Source: Prevotella sp.
Lineage (GTDB): Bacteria; Bacteroidota; Bacteroidia; Bacteroidales; Bacteroidaceae
Length of the DNA: 46,801 nucleotides
Assembly: GCA_017445845.1 (NCBI GenBank)
Contig: JAFSRY010000041.1
Span: 1-46,801 of the forward strand
Direction: 5' to 3'
The notes under the pieces are model-generated. The model was not told the origin of the DNA, did not search any database, and saw only the letters and a list, made by a program, of their open reading frames with translations. The first letter of the stretch is position 1; every line of letters begins with the position of its first letter. Shown one piece after another: positions 8,043 through 15,731 of this stretch. The position numbers and the translations under genes were made by a program.

Positions 8043-8087
8043 AAAGTAAATCAAGATGTGCAAGAATACCTTTGCCGGGGGAGTTGT

Positions 8088-9176
8088 TTATTTCAGTTGG
8101 TCGTACCATTCGTCGGTGACTGGTTCGAGCCATTCGTTGCTGGCTCCATCCTGCACATCCTTATGATAGGTAAGATGCTGGAACCAAGAGTCGCGGGCGG
8201 CTCCGTGCCAATGTTTTGCTTCGGCAGGAATGGCGATGACGGTGCCGGGTGTCATCTCTACAGCAGGCTTTCCCCACTCCTGATACCATCCTCGGCCAGC
8301 CACACAGATGAGAACCTGCACCTGCTTATGGTGGACATGCCAGTTGTTCCGGCAGCGAGGCTCGAAGGTGACATTCGTCACAGCACCCATTTCTGCCAGA
8401 TAGCTTTGTCCTGTGAAGTATTTTCCGTAAGGGTTCTCAATGCCTTTGGGCCAGACGTTGAAGTCGACGGGCGCTACAGCCTGACAGCTTTCTCCAAAGA
8501 CGGCCGACACAGCCTGTTCGCAACGGACCGCCTCGGCTTCACCGATGCGACTGCGCAAGACATTAGGAATCTCATGCAACTGAGCGTCACTGACCCCCAT
8601 GTTTCTGGCTCCACTGACATGGGCCTTCAGCTGTGGCTCACAACCGGGGAGTGCCGAGATGGCCGAGACGGTCACTATTTCCCGTTCGGCAAAGGAAAGG
8701 TTGTTGCGGGCAAAGATGTCGCCGAAGAGGTGTGCTTTCAGGTAGTAGTCGGTCTGCGGTGCGAAGGTATAGTTGAAGGGTTGTCCGCCCACCAGTTGCG
8801 TCTGCACCTTTGTTCCTTGCTCCAAGGCGTCATAATCTTCAGCTAACGGGTCGGCTTCGCTGCCTTCCTCACAGCCGAGTCCTTGTTCGGTGCGTTGCCG
8901 GATGACCTGTTGCAAGGCACCGAGGGCATTCAGCGAACGCGGAAAACCCGTGTAGGCATACAGTTGCGAGAGTGCTTCCTTGATCTCACTGACGGTGAGT
9001 CCTGCCTCAAAACCATTGTTCACTTCTTTTTTCAGGGCCTCGATGTCGCCCTTAGCCTCGTTGGCAGCGATGGCCACGAGTGCTTGTTGCTTTTCAGTCA
9101 AATTCATAACTTTCTGTGCTTTAACATGATAGGTTGCCAGCATCATAGCGACAAAAATGATGATTACTTTTTTCAT
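8088..9176 (-). CDS. Secreted carboxymuconolactone decarboxylase (CMD)-cupin fusion protein
   Basis: The 362-residue protein has a signal peptide (about 1-21, MKKVIIIFVAMMLATYHVKAQ). Two CMD/AhpD-like helical regions follow (about 22-95 and 125-210), then a C-terminal cupin (about 255-335) with a His-rich metal site (NNWHVHHKQVQV and AKHWHG). The second CMD region has a single Cys in ALPGCEPQLKAH rather than the CxxC of AhpD. It may be a peroxide- or quinone-linked enzyme; the substrate is unknown. The ATG at 9174-9176 is chosen because it begins the signal peptide. It lies 20 bp after an ECF sigma gene, so co-transcription is likely. Confidence 0.85.
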   Translation of the reverse strand: MKKVIIIFVAMMLATYHVKAQKVMNLTEKQQALVAIAANEAKGDIEALKKEVNNGFEAGLTVSEIKEALSQLYAYTGFPRSLNALGALQQVIRQRTEQGLGCEEGSEADPLAEDYDALEQGTKVQTQLVGGQPFNYTFAPQTDYYLKAHLFGDIFARNNLSFAEREIVTVSAISALPGCEPQLKAHVSGARNMGVSDAQLHEIPNVLRSRIGEAEAVRCEQAVSAVFGESCQAVAPVDFNVWPKGIENPYGKYFTGQSYLAEMGAVTNVTFEPRCRNNWHVHHKQVQVLICVAGRGWYQEWGKPAVEMTPGTVIAIPAEAKHWHGAARDSWFQHLTYHKDVQDGASNEWLEPVTDEWYDQLK

Positions 9177-9196
9177 AGGAATTAGGGGATGAAATC

Positions 9197-9688
9197 TCAA
9201 ACCTCAAAGTCTTTCCGAATGGTCTGTCGTGCCCGGAAGATATTGACTTTCACCTGTTCTTCGGTGATGCCGAGGATGTCGGCGATGTCGTGATAGGAAC
9301 GTCCTTCGAAGTCGCGCAGCTGGATGCAGGTTCGTTGTTTTTCCGGCAGTCTGTCGATGATTTGCCCTACTCGGTCGAAGTGTTCACGGTGGATGGTCTG
9401 CTCCAGGGGACTGGGCGTTTGGTCGAAAGGCTCTACCTGTGGAGTGTCGAGGGGCAGATGGCGATTAGAGAGGCGTTTGAGGTGGTCGAGTGAAAGGTTG
9501 CGGCAGATGGTGAGGGCGTAGGCTTCGATGTTTTCGATGGCATCCCATTGCTGGCGCTGCTCCCACATCTTTATAAGAGTCTCCTGCACGATGTCTTGCG
9601 CATCTTCCCTGTTGAGTGTGATGCGCAGGGCCAGACGAAAGAGTCTGTCTTTAAGTGGCAAGATGTCGTGTTGGAAACGATGGAGCAT
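9197..9688 (-). CDS. ECF-type RNA polymerase sigma factor
   Basis: The 163-residue protein contains sigma region 2 (about 20-60, EDAQDIVQETLIKMW) and region 4 (about 112-157, LPEKQRTCIQLRDFEG then SYHDIADILGITEEQVK). It directs RNA polymerase to a small regulon. No anti-sigma gene is adjacent: speA is upstream, with its stop codon six bases before the sigma start, and the CMD-cupin gene is downstream. CMD-type genes are known partners of the ECF41 group, but those sigmas carry a C-terminal extension that this short protein lacks. Confidence 0.92.
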   Translation of the reverse strand: MLHRFQHDILPLKDRLFRLALRITLNREDAQDIVQETLIKMWEQRQQWDAIENIEAYALTICRNLSLDHLKRLSNRHLPLDTPQVEPFDQTPSPLEQTIHREHFDRVGQIIDRLPEKQRTCIQLRDFEGRSYHDIADILGITEEQVKVNIFRARQTIRKDFEV

Positions 9689-9693
9689 AAGTT

Positions 9694-11586
9694 CTATTCG
9701 AGATAGGTATATCCGTAAAGGCCCGAGCGGTAGTTGGAAAGGAACTCTTTGCCTTCTTCGAGCGATATCTTCCCTTGTTTAACGCTCTTGGTGACCCATA
9801 TCTCCAGTTGTCGTACCAGCTTTTTCGGATTAAACTGAACGTAGTCGAGTACTTCTTCCACCGTTTCTCCATCGATGATCTGGTCGATGTGATAGCTGCC
9901 GTCTTTTACGGAGATATGGACTGCATTGGTGTCGCCGAATAGGTTGTGCATGTCGCCGAGTATCTCCTGATAGGCTCCTACGAGGAAGACACCGAGATAA
10001 TACGGTTCGCTCTTGCGTAGGGCATGGACGGGCAGCACATGGGAGATGTGCCGGTTGGTCACGAAGTTGGCTATCTTTCCGTCAGAGTCGCAGGTGATGT
10101 CCTGCAGCGTTGCGTTGCGCGTGGGCCGTTCGTTGAGCCGCTGGATGGGCACGATGGGGAACAGTTGGTCGATGGCCCATGAGTCGGGCAGCGACTGGAA
10201 TAGCGAGAAGTTGCAGAAGTATTTGTCGGCCAGGAGTTTGTCGAGCGTGCGCAGTTCTTCGGGAATATGCTTGAGTGACTTGGCGATGGTATTGATTTCC
10301 CGGCATACGCTCCAGAACATCGACTCTATCTCGGCACGCGTCTTCAGGTCGATGAGACCGTGTGAGAACAGGTCGAGGGCTTCCTCGCGGATCTGTTCTG
10401 CATCGTGCCAGTCTTCGAGCATGGTGCGTTGGTTCAGGTTGTCCCATATCTCATAGAGGTCTTTGACAAGCTGATGGTCATTGTCCTTTGCTTCAAACTC
10501 CTCCGGCATCTCGGGCAGCGACGCCGTCTCCAGCACATCAATGACGAGCACAGAGTGGTGTGCGGTGAGCGACCGTCCGCTCTCCGTGATGATGTTGGGA
10601 TGCGGGATGTCGTTCTTGTCGGCGGCATCGACAAACTGATAGATACAGTCGTTGACATATTCCTGGATGCTGTAGTTGACGGAGCTCTCGCTCGACGGCG
10701 AGCGTGTGCCGTCGTAGTCGACGCCGAGACCACCGCCACAATCGACGAAATCGACATTGTAGCCCAACTTATGCAACTGCACATAGAACTGTGCGGCCTC
10801 ACGCAAGGCCGTCTGGATGCGGCGTATCTTCGTAATCTGCGAACCGATATGGAAGTGGATGAGTCGCAACGAGTCGTGGAGTCCTTTTTCGTCAAGTATC
10901 TTCAGTGCCTGCAGGAGTTCCGACGAGGTCAGTCCGAACTTCGAGGCATCGCCGCCACTCTCTTCCCATTTTCCCGAGCCTGACGATGCGAGCTTGATGC
11001 GGATGCCGAGGTTGGGTGTCACGTTGAGCTTCTTGGCTGCCCGTGCGATGATGTTGAGTTCGTTGAGCTTCTCGACGACGATAAAGATGCGCTTGCCCAT
11101 CTTCTGTGCCAACAGTGCCAGTTCGATATAGCTCTGGTCTTTATAGCCGTTGCATACGATGAGGGAGTCGCTCTGACACTGCACGGCGATGACGGCATGG
11201 AGTTCGGGTTTCGAGCCTGCCTCGAGTCCGAGGTTGAACTTCCTTCCGTGCGAGATGATTTCCTCTACGACGGGTTGCATCTGGTTGACCTTGATGGGAT
11301 AGATGACAAAGTTCTCACCTTTGTAGTCATACTCTTCGGCAGCCTGTTTGAAGCACGAAGCCGTCTTCTCGATGCGGTTGTCGAGGATGTCGGTGAAACG
11401 AAGGAGTACGGGTGTCGTCACGTCGCGCAGGGCGAGTTCGTCCATCACTTCGTGCAGGTCGATTTGCGTATCGTCCTTGCAGGGTGTCACGAAAATGTTG
11501 CCTTCTTCGTTGATACCGAAGTAAGAAGTGCCCCAGCCGTTGATGTTATACAGCTCACGGGCGTCGTCGATGGTCCACTTTTTCAT
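9694..11586 (-). CDS. speA: Biosynthetic arginine decarboxylase
   Basis: The 630-residue length and sequence fit SpeA, the PLP-dependent enzyme that decarboxylates arginine to agmatine, the first step of polyamine synthesis. The N-terminal GWGTSYFGINEEGNI motif, the PLP lysine in YPIKVNQMQ (Lys 99), the glycine-rich VDCGGGLGVDYDG and ITESGRSLTAHHSVL are all present. It should be cytoplasmic. It follows aroK by 36 bp and precedes the ECF sigma gene by 5 bp, in a closely packed minus-strand run. Confidence 0.97.
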   Translation of the reverse strand: MKKWTIDDARELYNINGWGTSYFGINEEGNIFVTPCKDDTQIDLHEVMDELALRDVTTPVLLRFTDILDNRIEKTASCFKQAAEEYDYKGENFVIYPIKVNQMQPVVEEIISHGRKFNLGLEAGSKPELHAVIAVQCQSDSLIVCNGYKDQSYIELALLAQKMGKRIFIVVEKLNELNIIARAAKKLNVTPNLGIRIKLASSGSGKWEESGGDASKFGLTSSELLQALKILDEKGLHDSLRLIHFHIGSQITKIRRIQTALREAAQFYVQLHKLGYNVDFVDCGGGLGVDYDGTRSPSSESSVNYSIQEYVNDCIYQFVDAADKNDIPHPNIITESGRSLTAHHSVLVIDVLETASLPEMPEEFEAKDNDHQLVKDLYEIWDNLNQRTMLEDWHDAEQIREEALDLFSHGLIDLKTRAEIESMFWSVCREINTIAKSLKHIPEELRTLDKLLADKYFCNFSLFQSLPDSWAIDQLFPIVPIQRLNERPTRNATLQDITCDSDGKIANFVTNRHISHVLPVHALRKSEPYYLGVFLVGAYQEILGDMHNLFGDTNAVHISVKDGSYHIDQIIDGETVEEVLDYVQFNPKKLVRQLEIWVTKSVKQGKISLEEGKEFLSNYRSGLYGYTYLE

Positions 11587-11622
11587 ATTTTAAGATTAAC
11601 AGATAAACGAATGATGGGTTGC

Positions 11623-12150
11623 TCACAGGTTCAGCATTTTCCTCACGTCTGCCACCGAGGTGGCAATCTTGTCGAAGTCGTCCATGACGCTCACGTCGAG
11701 AATGTGCTTGGCCTTTGAATAGTAGGACTCCCGCTGTTGCAGCTGTTCCCTGATGAAGGTCTTCACCTCTTCGGGCGTCTTATTGAGCAGCAACGGCCTG
11801 ACGCCTTTTCCCATTTGCAGGTGCATGAAGAGCACGTCGGGGTCGGCTTTGAGATAGACGGTCTCTGCCTGCCGGTTCATATAGTCCATGTTGTCGAAGA
11901 AGCAGGGGGTGCCGCCTCCGCAACTGATGACTACATTCTCGAACTCTGCCACCTCGTGCAGCATGTTGTGTTCGATGCGCCGGAACCCCTCTTCTCCTTG
12001 CTCGTCGAAGATTTCCTTCACGGTCTTTCGCCGCCGCGTCTGTATATACCAGTCGAGGTCGTAGAAGGGTATGCCCAGTTCTTTTGCCAGAGCTTTGCCG
12101 ACCGTTGTCTTGCCGGCACCCATGTAACCGATGAGGATGATGCGAACCAT
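11623..12150 (-). CDS. aroK: Shikimate kinase
   Basis: The 175-residue protein has the Walker A motif GYMGAGKTTVGK near 8-19, the DLDWYIQ shikimate-binding segment, a CGGGTPCF motif near 85-92 and a lid with GVRPLL. It phosphorylates shikimate in aromatic amino acid and chorismate synthesis. The length is normal for the family. It sits 31 bp after topA and 36 bp before speA. Confidence 0.95.
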   Translation of the reverse strand: MVRIILIGYMGAGKTTVGKALAKELGIPFYDLDWYIQTRRRKTVKEIFDEQGEEGFRRIEHNMLHEVAEFENVVISCGGGTPCFFDNMDYMNRQAETVYLKADPDVLFMHLQMGKGVRPLLLNKTPEEVKTFIREQLQQRESYYSKAKHILDVSVMDDFDKIATSVADVRKMLNL

Positions 12151-12181
12151 TTGGCGGTTTGGTCGTTTGATGGTTTGACTC

Positions 12182-14515
12182 CTAACTCTTCTTGATGATT
12201 TCCATGCACTCTTCGTAGGTGAGGTCTTGTGCCTTAGCCTGCTGAGTCTTGGTGAGTCGGTAGTTCTTGCCGTTATGAGTCAGGTAGGGACCGTAGCGGC
12301 CATTGAGCACTTGCAGGGTTTCATCCTCGGCGAAAGTCTTCAGGTGGCGTTCCTGATCATGCTTGCGCCGTTCGTTGATGAGTTCGATGGCATGTGTGAG
12401 CGTAGTCGTATGGGGGTCTTCGCCCTTGGGCAACGACACATACTTATTCTCGTGCAGGACGTAAGGACCGAAGCGGCCGGCTCCGATGACGACATCGCTG
12501 CCTTCATACTGTCCGACGACGCGCGGCAGCTTGAAGAGTTCGAGAGCCTCTTCGAGGGTAATTGTCTCAATGCTCATCGCAGTGGGCACTTGTGCGAAGC
12601 GGGGCTTCTCACCGTCTTCGGCAGTACCAATCTGCACGACGGGTCCGAAGCGGCCGATCTTCACGGAGACGGCACGTCCCGTCTGAGGGTCATTGCCCAA
12701 GACACGCTCGCCGGCCTTATGTTCCGAACGCGCATTCATCACACCTTCCACGGTGGGTTCGAAGTGATGGTCGAAGTCCTGCATCATGGCTGTCCACTCT
12801 TCCTTGCCTTCGGCAATCAGGTCGAACTGCTGCTCGACGCGGGCGGTGAAGTTATAGTCCATGATGTCGGGGAAGTTTTCCATAAGGAAGTCGTTCACGA
12901 CGATACCGATGTCAGTGGGCAACAGCTTACCTTTCTCGTTGCCTACGATTTCCTTCTTATTCTTCGTCGTTATCTTATCGTCTGTGAGCGTGTCGATGAC
13001 GTAGGAACGCTCCTCACCCTTCTTGTCGCCTTTCTGAACGTATTCACGTTGCTGTATGGTAGAGATAGTGGGGGCGTAGGTGGAAGGACGTCCGATGCCC
13101 AGTTCTTCGAGTTTCTTCACGAGTGAGGCTTCGGTATATCTGAGGGGGGGCTGTGAGAAGCGTTCCGTTGCTATCAGTTCCATCCGCTTCAGGGCGTCGC
13201 CCTCATGCAGTACGGGCAGCAGTGCTTCTTCCTGTGTGTCGGTGGTTTCGTCGTCGGTCGACTCGCGGTAGACTTTCAGGAAACCGTCGAAGGTGATGAC
13301 TTCACCTTGTGCCATGAACTTATGGGGGGCCGGTGTAGACTGCGACTGAGTCGCAGCAAACTCTACAGGAATCTCGATGGTTGTCTTTTCCAGTTCGGCA
13401 TCTGCCATCTGCGAGGCCAGGGTACGTTTCCATATGAGTTCATAGAGGCGTTTCTCCTGCGGGGTACCCTCGATGGTCACCTGGTTCATATAGGTGGGGC
13501 GGATGGCTTCATGAGCTTCCTGTGCGCCCTTTGAATGTGTATGGTAGTTGCGCGGATGGCTGTAGGCTTCTCCGTAGACGTTGACGATTTCCTCCTTGCA
13601 GGCATTGATGGCGAGCGATGAGAGGTTGACCGAGTCGGTACGCATATAGGTGATGCGTCCGCTTTCATAGAGTCGCTGTGCCACCATCATGGTCTGCGAG
13701 ACGGTGAAGCCGAGTTTCCGTGCGGCCTCCTGTTGCAGTGTCGACGTAGTGAAAGGCGGTGCTGGTGTGCGCTTGACGGGCTTCTTTCCGACACTGCCGA
13801 CGCTGAACGATGCCGTCTTGCAGGCTTCGAGGAAGGCCACTGCCTCTTCATGCGTCTTGAAGCGGGTGTCGAGTTCGGCACGCAGCTCGGCGGGTTGCTG
13901 ACTGCCGGCTGTGGCAGAAGGCACGGAGAAGAGGGCGGTCACCCGATAGTAGGGTTCGCTCTTGAAACTCTGCATCTCGCGCTCCCGCTCTACGATGAGC
14001 CTGACGGCCACGCTCTGCACGCGACCTGCCGAGAGGGCGGGCTTTACCTTTCGCCAGAGCACGGGCGAGAGCTTAAAACCTACCAGACGGTCGAGCACGC
14101 GACGGGCCTGCTGTGCATTGACGAGGTTCATGTCAATATGGCGCGGATGCTCGATGGCATTGAGGATGGCGGGCTTGGTGATTTCGTGGAATACGATGCG
14201 AGAGGTTTTCTTCTCGTCCAGTCCCAGCACTTCGCACAGATGCCACGAGATAGCTTCTCCCTCGCGGTCTTCATCGGAAGCCAGCCACACTTTGTCGGCT
14301 TTCTGGGCTTGTGTGCGCAGTTCCTTGACGAGTCGCTGTTTCTCTTCGGGTATTTCGTAATCCGGCTCCATGCTGTTCTCATGGATGCTCAGTTCCTTTT
14401 TCTTTAAGTCGCGTATGTGTCCGTATGAGGACATTACTTTGTAGTCCTTTCCCAGAAACCGTTCGATGGTTTTGGCCTTGGCGGGACTCTCCACAATCAC
14501 CAGGTTCTTTTGCAT
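12182..14515 (-). CDS. topA: DNA topoisomerase I (type IA)
   Basis: The 777-residue protein starts with a TOPRIM domain (LVIVESPAKAKTIERFLG; acidic SDEDREGEA near 118-126). The type IA core has the catalytic Tyr in RITYMRTDSVN (about residue 290). The C-terminus has GRFGPVV, GRFGPYV and GRYGPYL repeats, which replace the zinc fingers of the E. coli enzyme and are typical of many other bacteria. It relaxes negative supercoils. The gene heads the minus-strand run and has its own promoter. Confidence 0.97.
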   Translation of the reverse strand: MQKNLVIVESPAKAKTIERFLGKDYKVMSSYGHIRDLKKKELSIHENSMEPDYEIPEEKQRLVKELRTQAQKADKVWLASDEDREGEAISWHLCEVLGLDEKKTSRIVFHEITKPAILNAIEHPRHIDMNLVNAQQARRVLDRLVGFKLSPVLWRKVKPALSAGRVQSVAVRLIVEREREMQSFKSEPYYRVTALFSVPSATAGSQQPAELRAELDTRFKTHEEAVAFLEACKTASFSVGSVGKKPVKRTPAPPFTTSTLQQEAARKLGFTVSQTMMVAQRLYESGRITYMRTDSVNLSSLAINACKEEIVNVYGEAYSHPRNYHTHSKGAQEAHEAIRPTYMNQVTIEGTPQEKRLYELIWKRTLASQMADAELEKTTIEIPVEFAATQSQSTPAPHKFMAQGEVITFDGFLKVYRESTDDETTDTQEEALLPVLHEGDALKRMELIATERFSQPPLRYTEASLVKKLEELGIGRPSTYAPTISTIQQREYVQKGDKKGEERSYVIDTLTDDKITTKNKKEIVGNEKGKLLPTDIGIVVNDFLMENFPDIMDYNFTARVEQQFDLIAEGKEEWTAMMQDFDHHFEPTVEGVMNARSEHKAGERVLGNDPQTGRAVSVKIGRFGPVVQIGTAEDGEKPRFAQVPTAMSIETITLEEALELFKLPRVVGQYEGSDVVIGAGRFGPYVLHENKYVSLPKGEDPHTTTLTHAIELINERRKHDQERHLKTFAEDETLQVLNGRYGPYLTHNGKNYRLTKTQQAKAQDLTYEECMEIIKKS

Positions 14516-14596
14516 AGTTATATTTTATTTTTTATGTTTCGCATTTGCTCAACCTATTGAAGTTGAATTATTTTATAATAATGCCGATTTAGGGCG

Positions 14597-14604
14597 CAAA
14601 AGTA
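14597..14604 (-). promoter_or_regulatory. Promoter -7 box for topA
   Basis: The minus strand reads TACTTTTG here, fitting TAnnTTTG, about 80 bp upstream of the topA start. A clear -33 TTTG at the usual spacing was not found, so the call rests on the -7 box and its position in the spacer ahead of the run topA to the CMD-cupin gene. Confidence 0.5.
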
Positions 14605-14628
14605 CACAAAACTTTCGGGTACACCTTA

Positions 14629-15177
14629 TTATATATGTGTTTTTTCTATTTTTTTAAGGATTTTCACCACTCCTCTCCTCACCGAAGCCAGCCCGAACTG
14701 GTCGGGGTGCAGCTCGTCGAGGGCTATCCACTGATAGTCGGCAGCGTCGTCCATCGCCTTCAGGTCCGTGAAGTCCGCCACTTCGCAATGAAAGAAGAGG
14801 TCTTGCGTGGGGATGGTCAAGCCGCCATAGGAGTAGCGGTTGACTTCGGAAAACAGATAGGTGGCCCTGACAACCGTGAGCCCCGTCTCCTCTTTCACCT
14901 CGCGGCAGACGCCCTCCTCGGCGGTCTCGTCAGCGTCGGCGAAGCCTCCCGGCAGGTCAAGGGTTCCGCGGGCAGGCTCCTTGGCGCGGCGCACCACAAG
15001 CAAATTCTTCCGCCCGTCGTCACCGTCGCGGGTGATGACGGCTACGTTCGAGGCACTCGCATTCATAAACACTTCCAGTCCGCAGACCTCACAACGCTTG
15101 CTCTTCACGCTGCTCTCGACAAAGCGGTCGCTGCCGCAGGCCGGACAATAACGGTATTTCTCTAACCAATGTTCCAT
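14629..15177 (-). CDS. Nudix hydrolase with N-terminal zinc ribbon
   Basis: The 182-residue protein has an N-terminal zinc ribbon (CPACG at 11-15 and CEVCG at 29-33). A complete Nudix box follows (about 77-99: GGFADADET then REVKEETGL). It hydrolyses a nucleoside diphosphate linked to another group; the ribbon resembles NudC-type NAD-processing enzymes, but the substrate is unproven. The start at 15175-15177 (MEHWLEK) is preferred over an upstream ATG at 15282 because a -7 promoter box lies between them. Confidence 0.9.
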   Translation of the reverse strand: MEHWLEKYRYCPACGSDRFVESSVKSKRCEVCGLEVFMNASASNVAVITRDGDDGRKNLLVVRRAKEPARGTLDLPGGFADADETAEEGVCREVKEETGLTVVRATYLFSEVNRYSYGGLTIPTQDLFFHCEVADFTDLKAMDDAADYQWIALDELHPDQFGLASVRRGVVKILKKIEKTHI

Positions 15178-15225
15178 TGTTCCTTCGCAATTGTTACATT
15201 TTTTTCCGACGGGTCGGATACGCTG

Positions 15226-15233
15226 CAAAGGTA
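15226..15233 (-). promoter_or_regulatory. Promoter -7 box for the Nudix gene
   Basis: The minus strand reads TACCTTTG, an exact fit to TAnnTTTG, about 50 bp upstream of the chosen Nudix start. It argues against the longer reading frame that begins at 15282, because that start would lie upstream of the transcription start. Confidence 0.6.
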
Positions 15234-15377
15234 AGCAATTATTTTCAGAAAAGAAATTTTTCAACCCTTCTTTCTGACGCATTGTTTCAAAATCGTGGGC
15301 AGAAAACAGCCTTTCGGAAATGCCGATGATGAGGACCGGCAGAGCCGAAACGATCTATCGCTATCCTTATCAAAGAC

Positions 15378-15487
15378 TGATCATCCGATTATCAGTGCTT
15401 GATCATCCGGTTATCAGTGCTTGATCATCCTATTACCTGTGTGAGATAATCCCATTACCTGTGTGAGATAATCCTATTACCTGTGCG
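15378..15487. repeat. 22-bp repeat array B: five units
   Basis: Five adjacent 22-bp units run 15378-15399, 15400-15421, 15422-15443, 15444-15465 and 15466-15487. The first two share TGATCATCCGRTTATCAG. The last two share AGATAATCCYATTACCTG, and the third is a hybrid of both types. Partial units flank the array (TTATCA before, TGATAA after). The array lies in a 554-bp gene-free region (15178-15731) between two divergent operons. That region otherwise holds the Nudix promoter, the GH2 promoter and a direct repeat. Confidence 0.85.
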
Positions 15488-15596
15488 TGATAAGGGTGGC
15501 GAAGGAAAGAAGGGTGGGTGGAAATACATTTTTCCGACTGACACGACGGGCCTCTCCGGACATAAAGACGCCTTTTCCGATGATTTCTCGATTTTT

Positions 15597-15673
15597 TGAC
15601 AAAAAGTTAGATTTTGCTTCGATGAAATCGTGCATTTTTGGACAAAATTACAGATTTTATGGACAAAATTACA
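15597..15673 (+). promoter_or_regulatory. Direct repeats upstream of the PUL promoter
   Basis: GGACAAAATTACA occurs at 15640-15652 and again at 15661-15673, a 21-bp spacing that puts both copies on the same DNA face. A weaker copy (TGACAAAAAGTTAGATTTT) begins at 15597, about two spacings upstream. The cluster ends about 25 bp before the -7 box at 15696, a position suited to an activator such as the HTCS encoded at 34728. The link to that regulator is inference. Confidence 0.5.
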
Positions 15674-15695
15674 TGCCGGTTCATGTAAAACTGAG

Positions 15696-15703
15696 TAATT
15701 TTG
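15696..15703 (+). promoter_or_regulatory. Promoter -7 box for the GH2 gene
   Basis: TAATTTTG fits TAnnTTTG and lies 28 bp upstream of the GH2 start. No good -33 TTTG is seen at the right spacing, which is common for activator-dependent promoters and fits the direct repeats just upstream. Confidence 0.6.
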
Positions 15704-15731
15704 CAGCATAAATAATAGCCTAAAATCAATC

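Noticed and set aside
15178-15282. N-terminal extension of the Nudix protein
   Set aside because: A -7 box at 15226-15233 lies inside the extension, and the zinc ribbon starts only after 15177.
15378-15487. CRISPR array
   Set aside because: Units are directly adjacent with no spacers of unrelated sequence, and no cas genes are in the window. The same applies to the arrays at 2086, 30547 and 32739.
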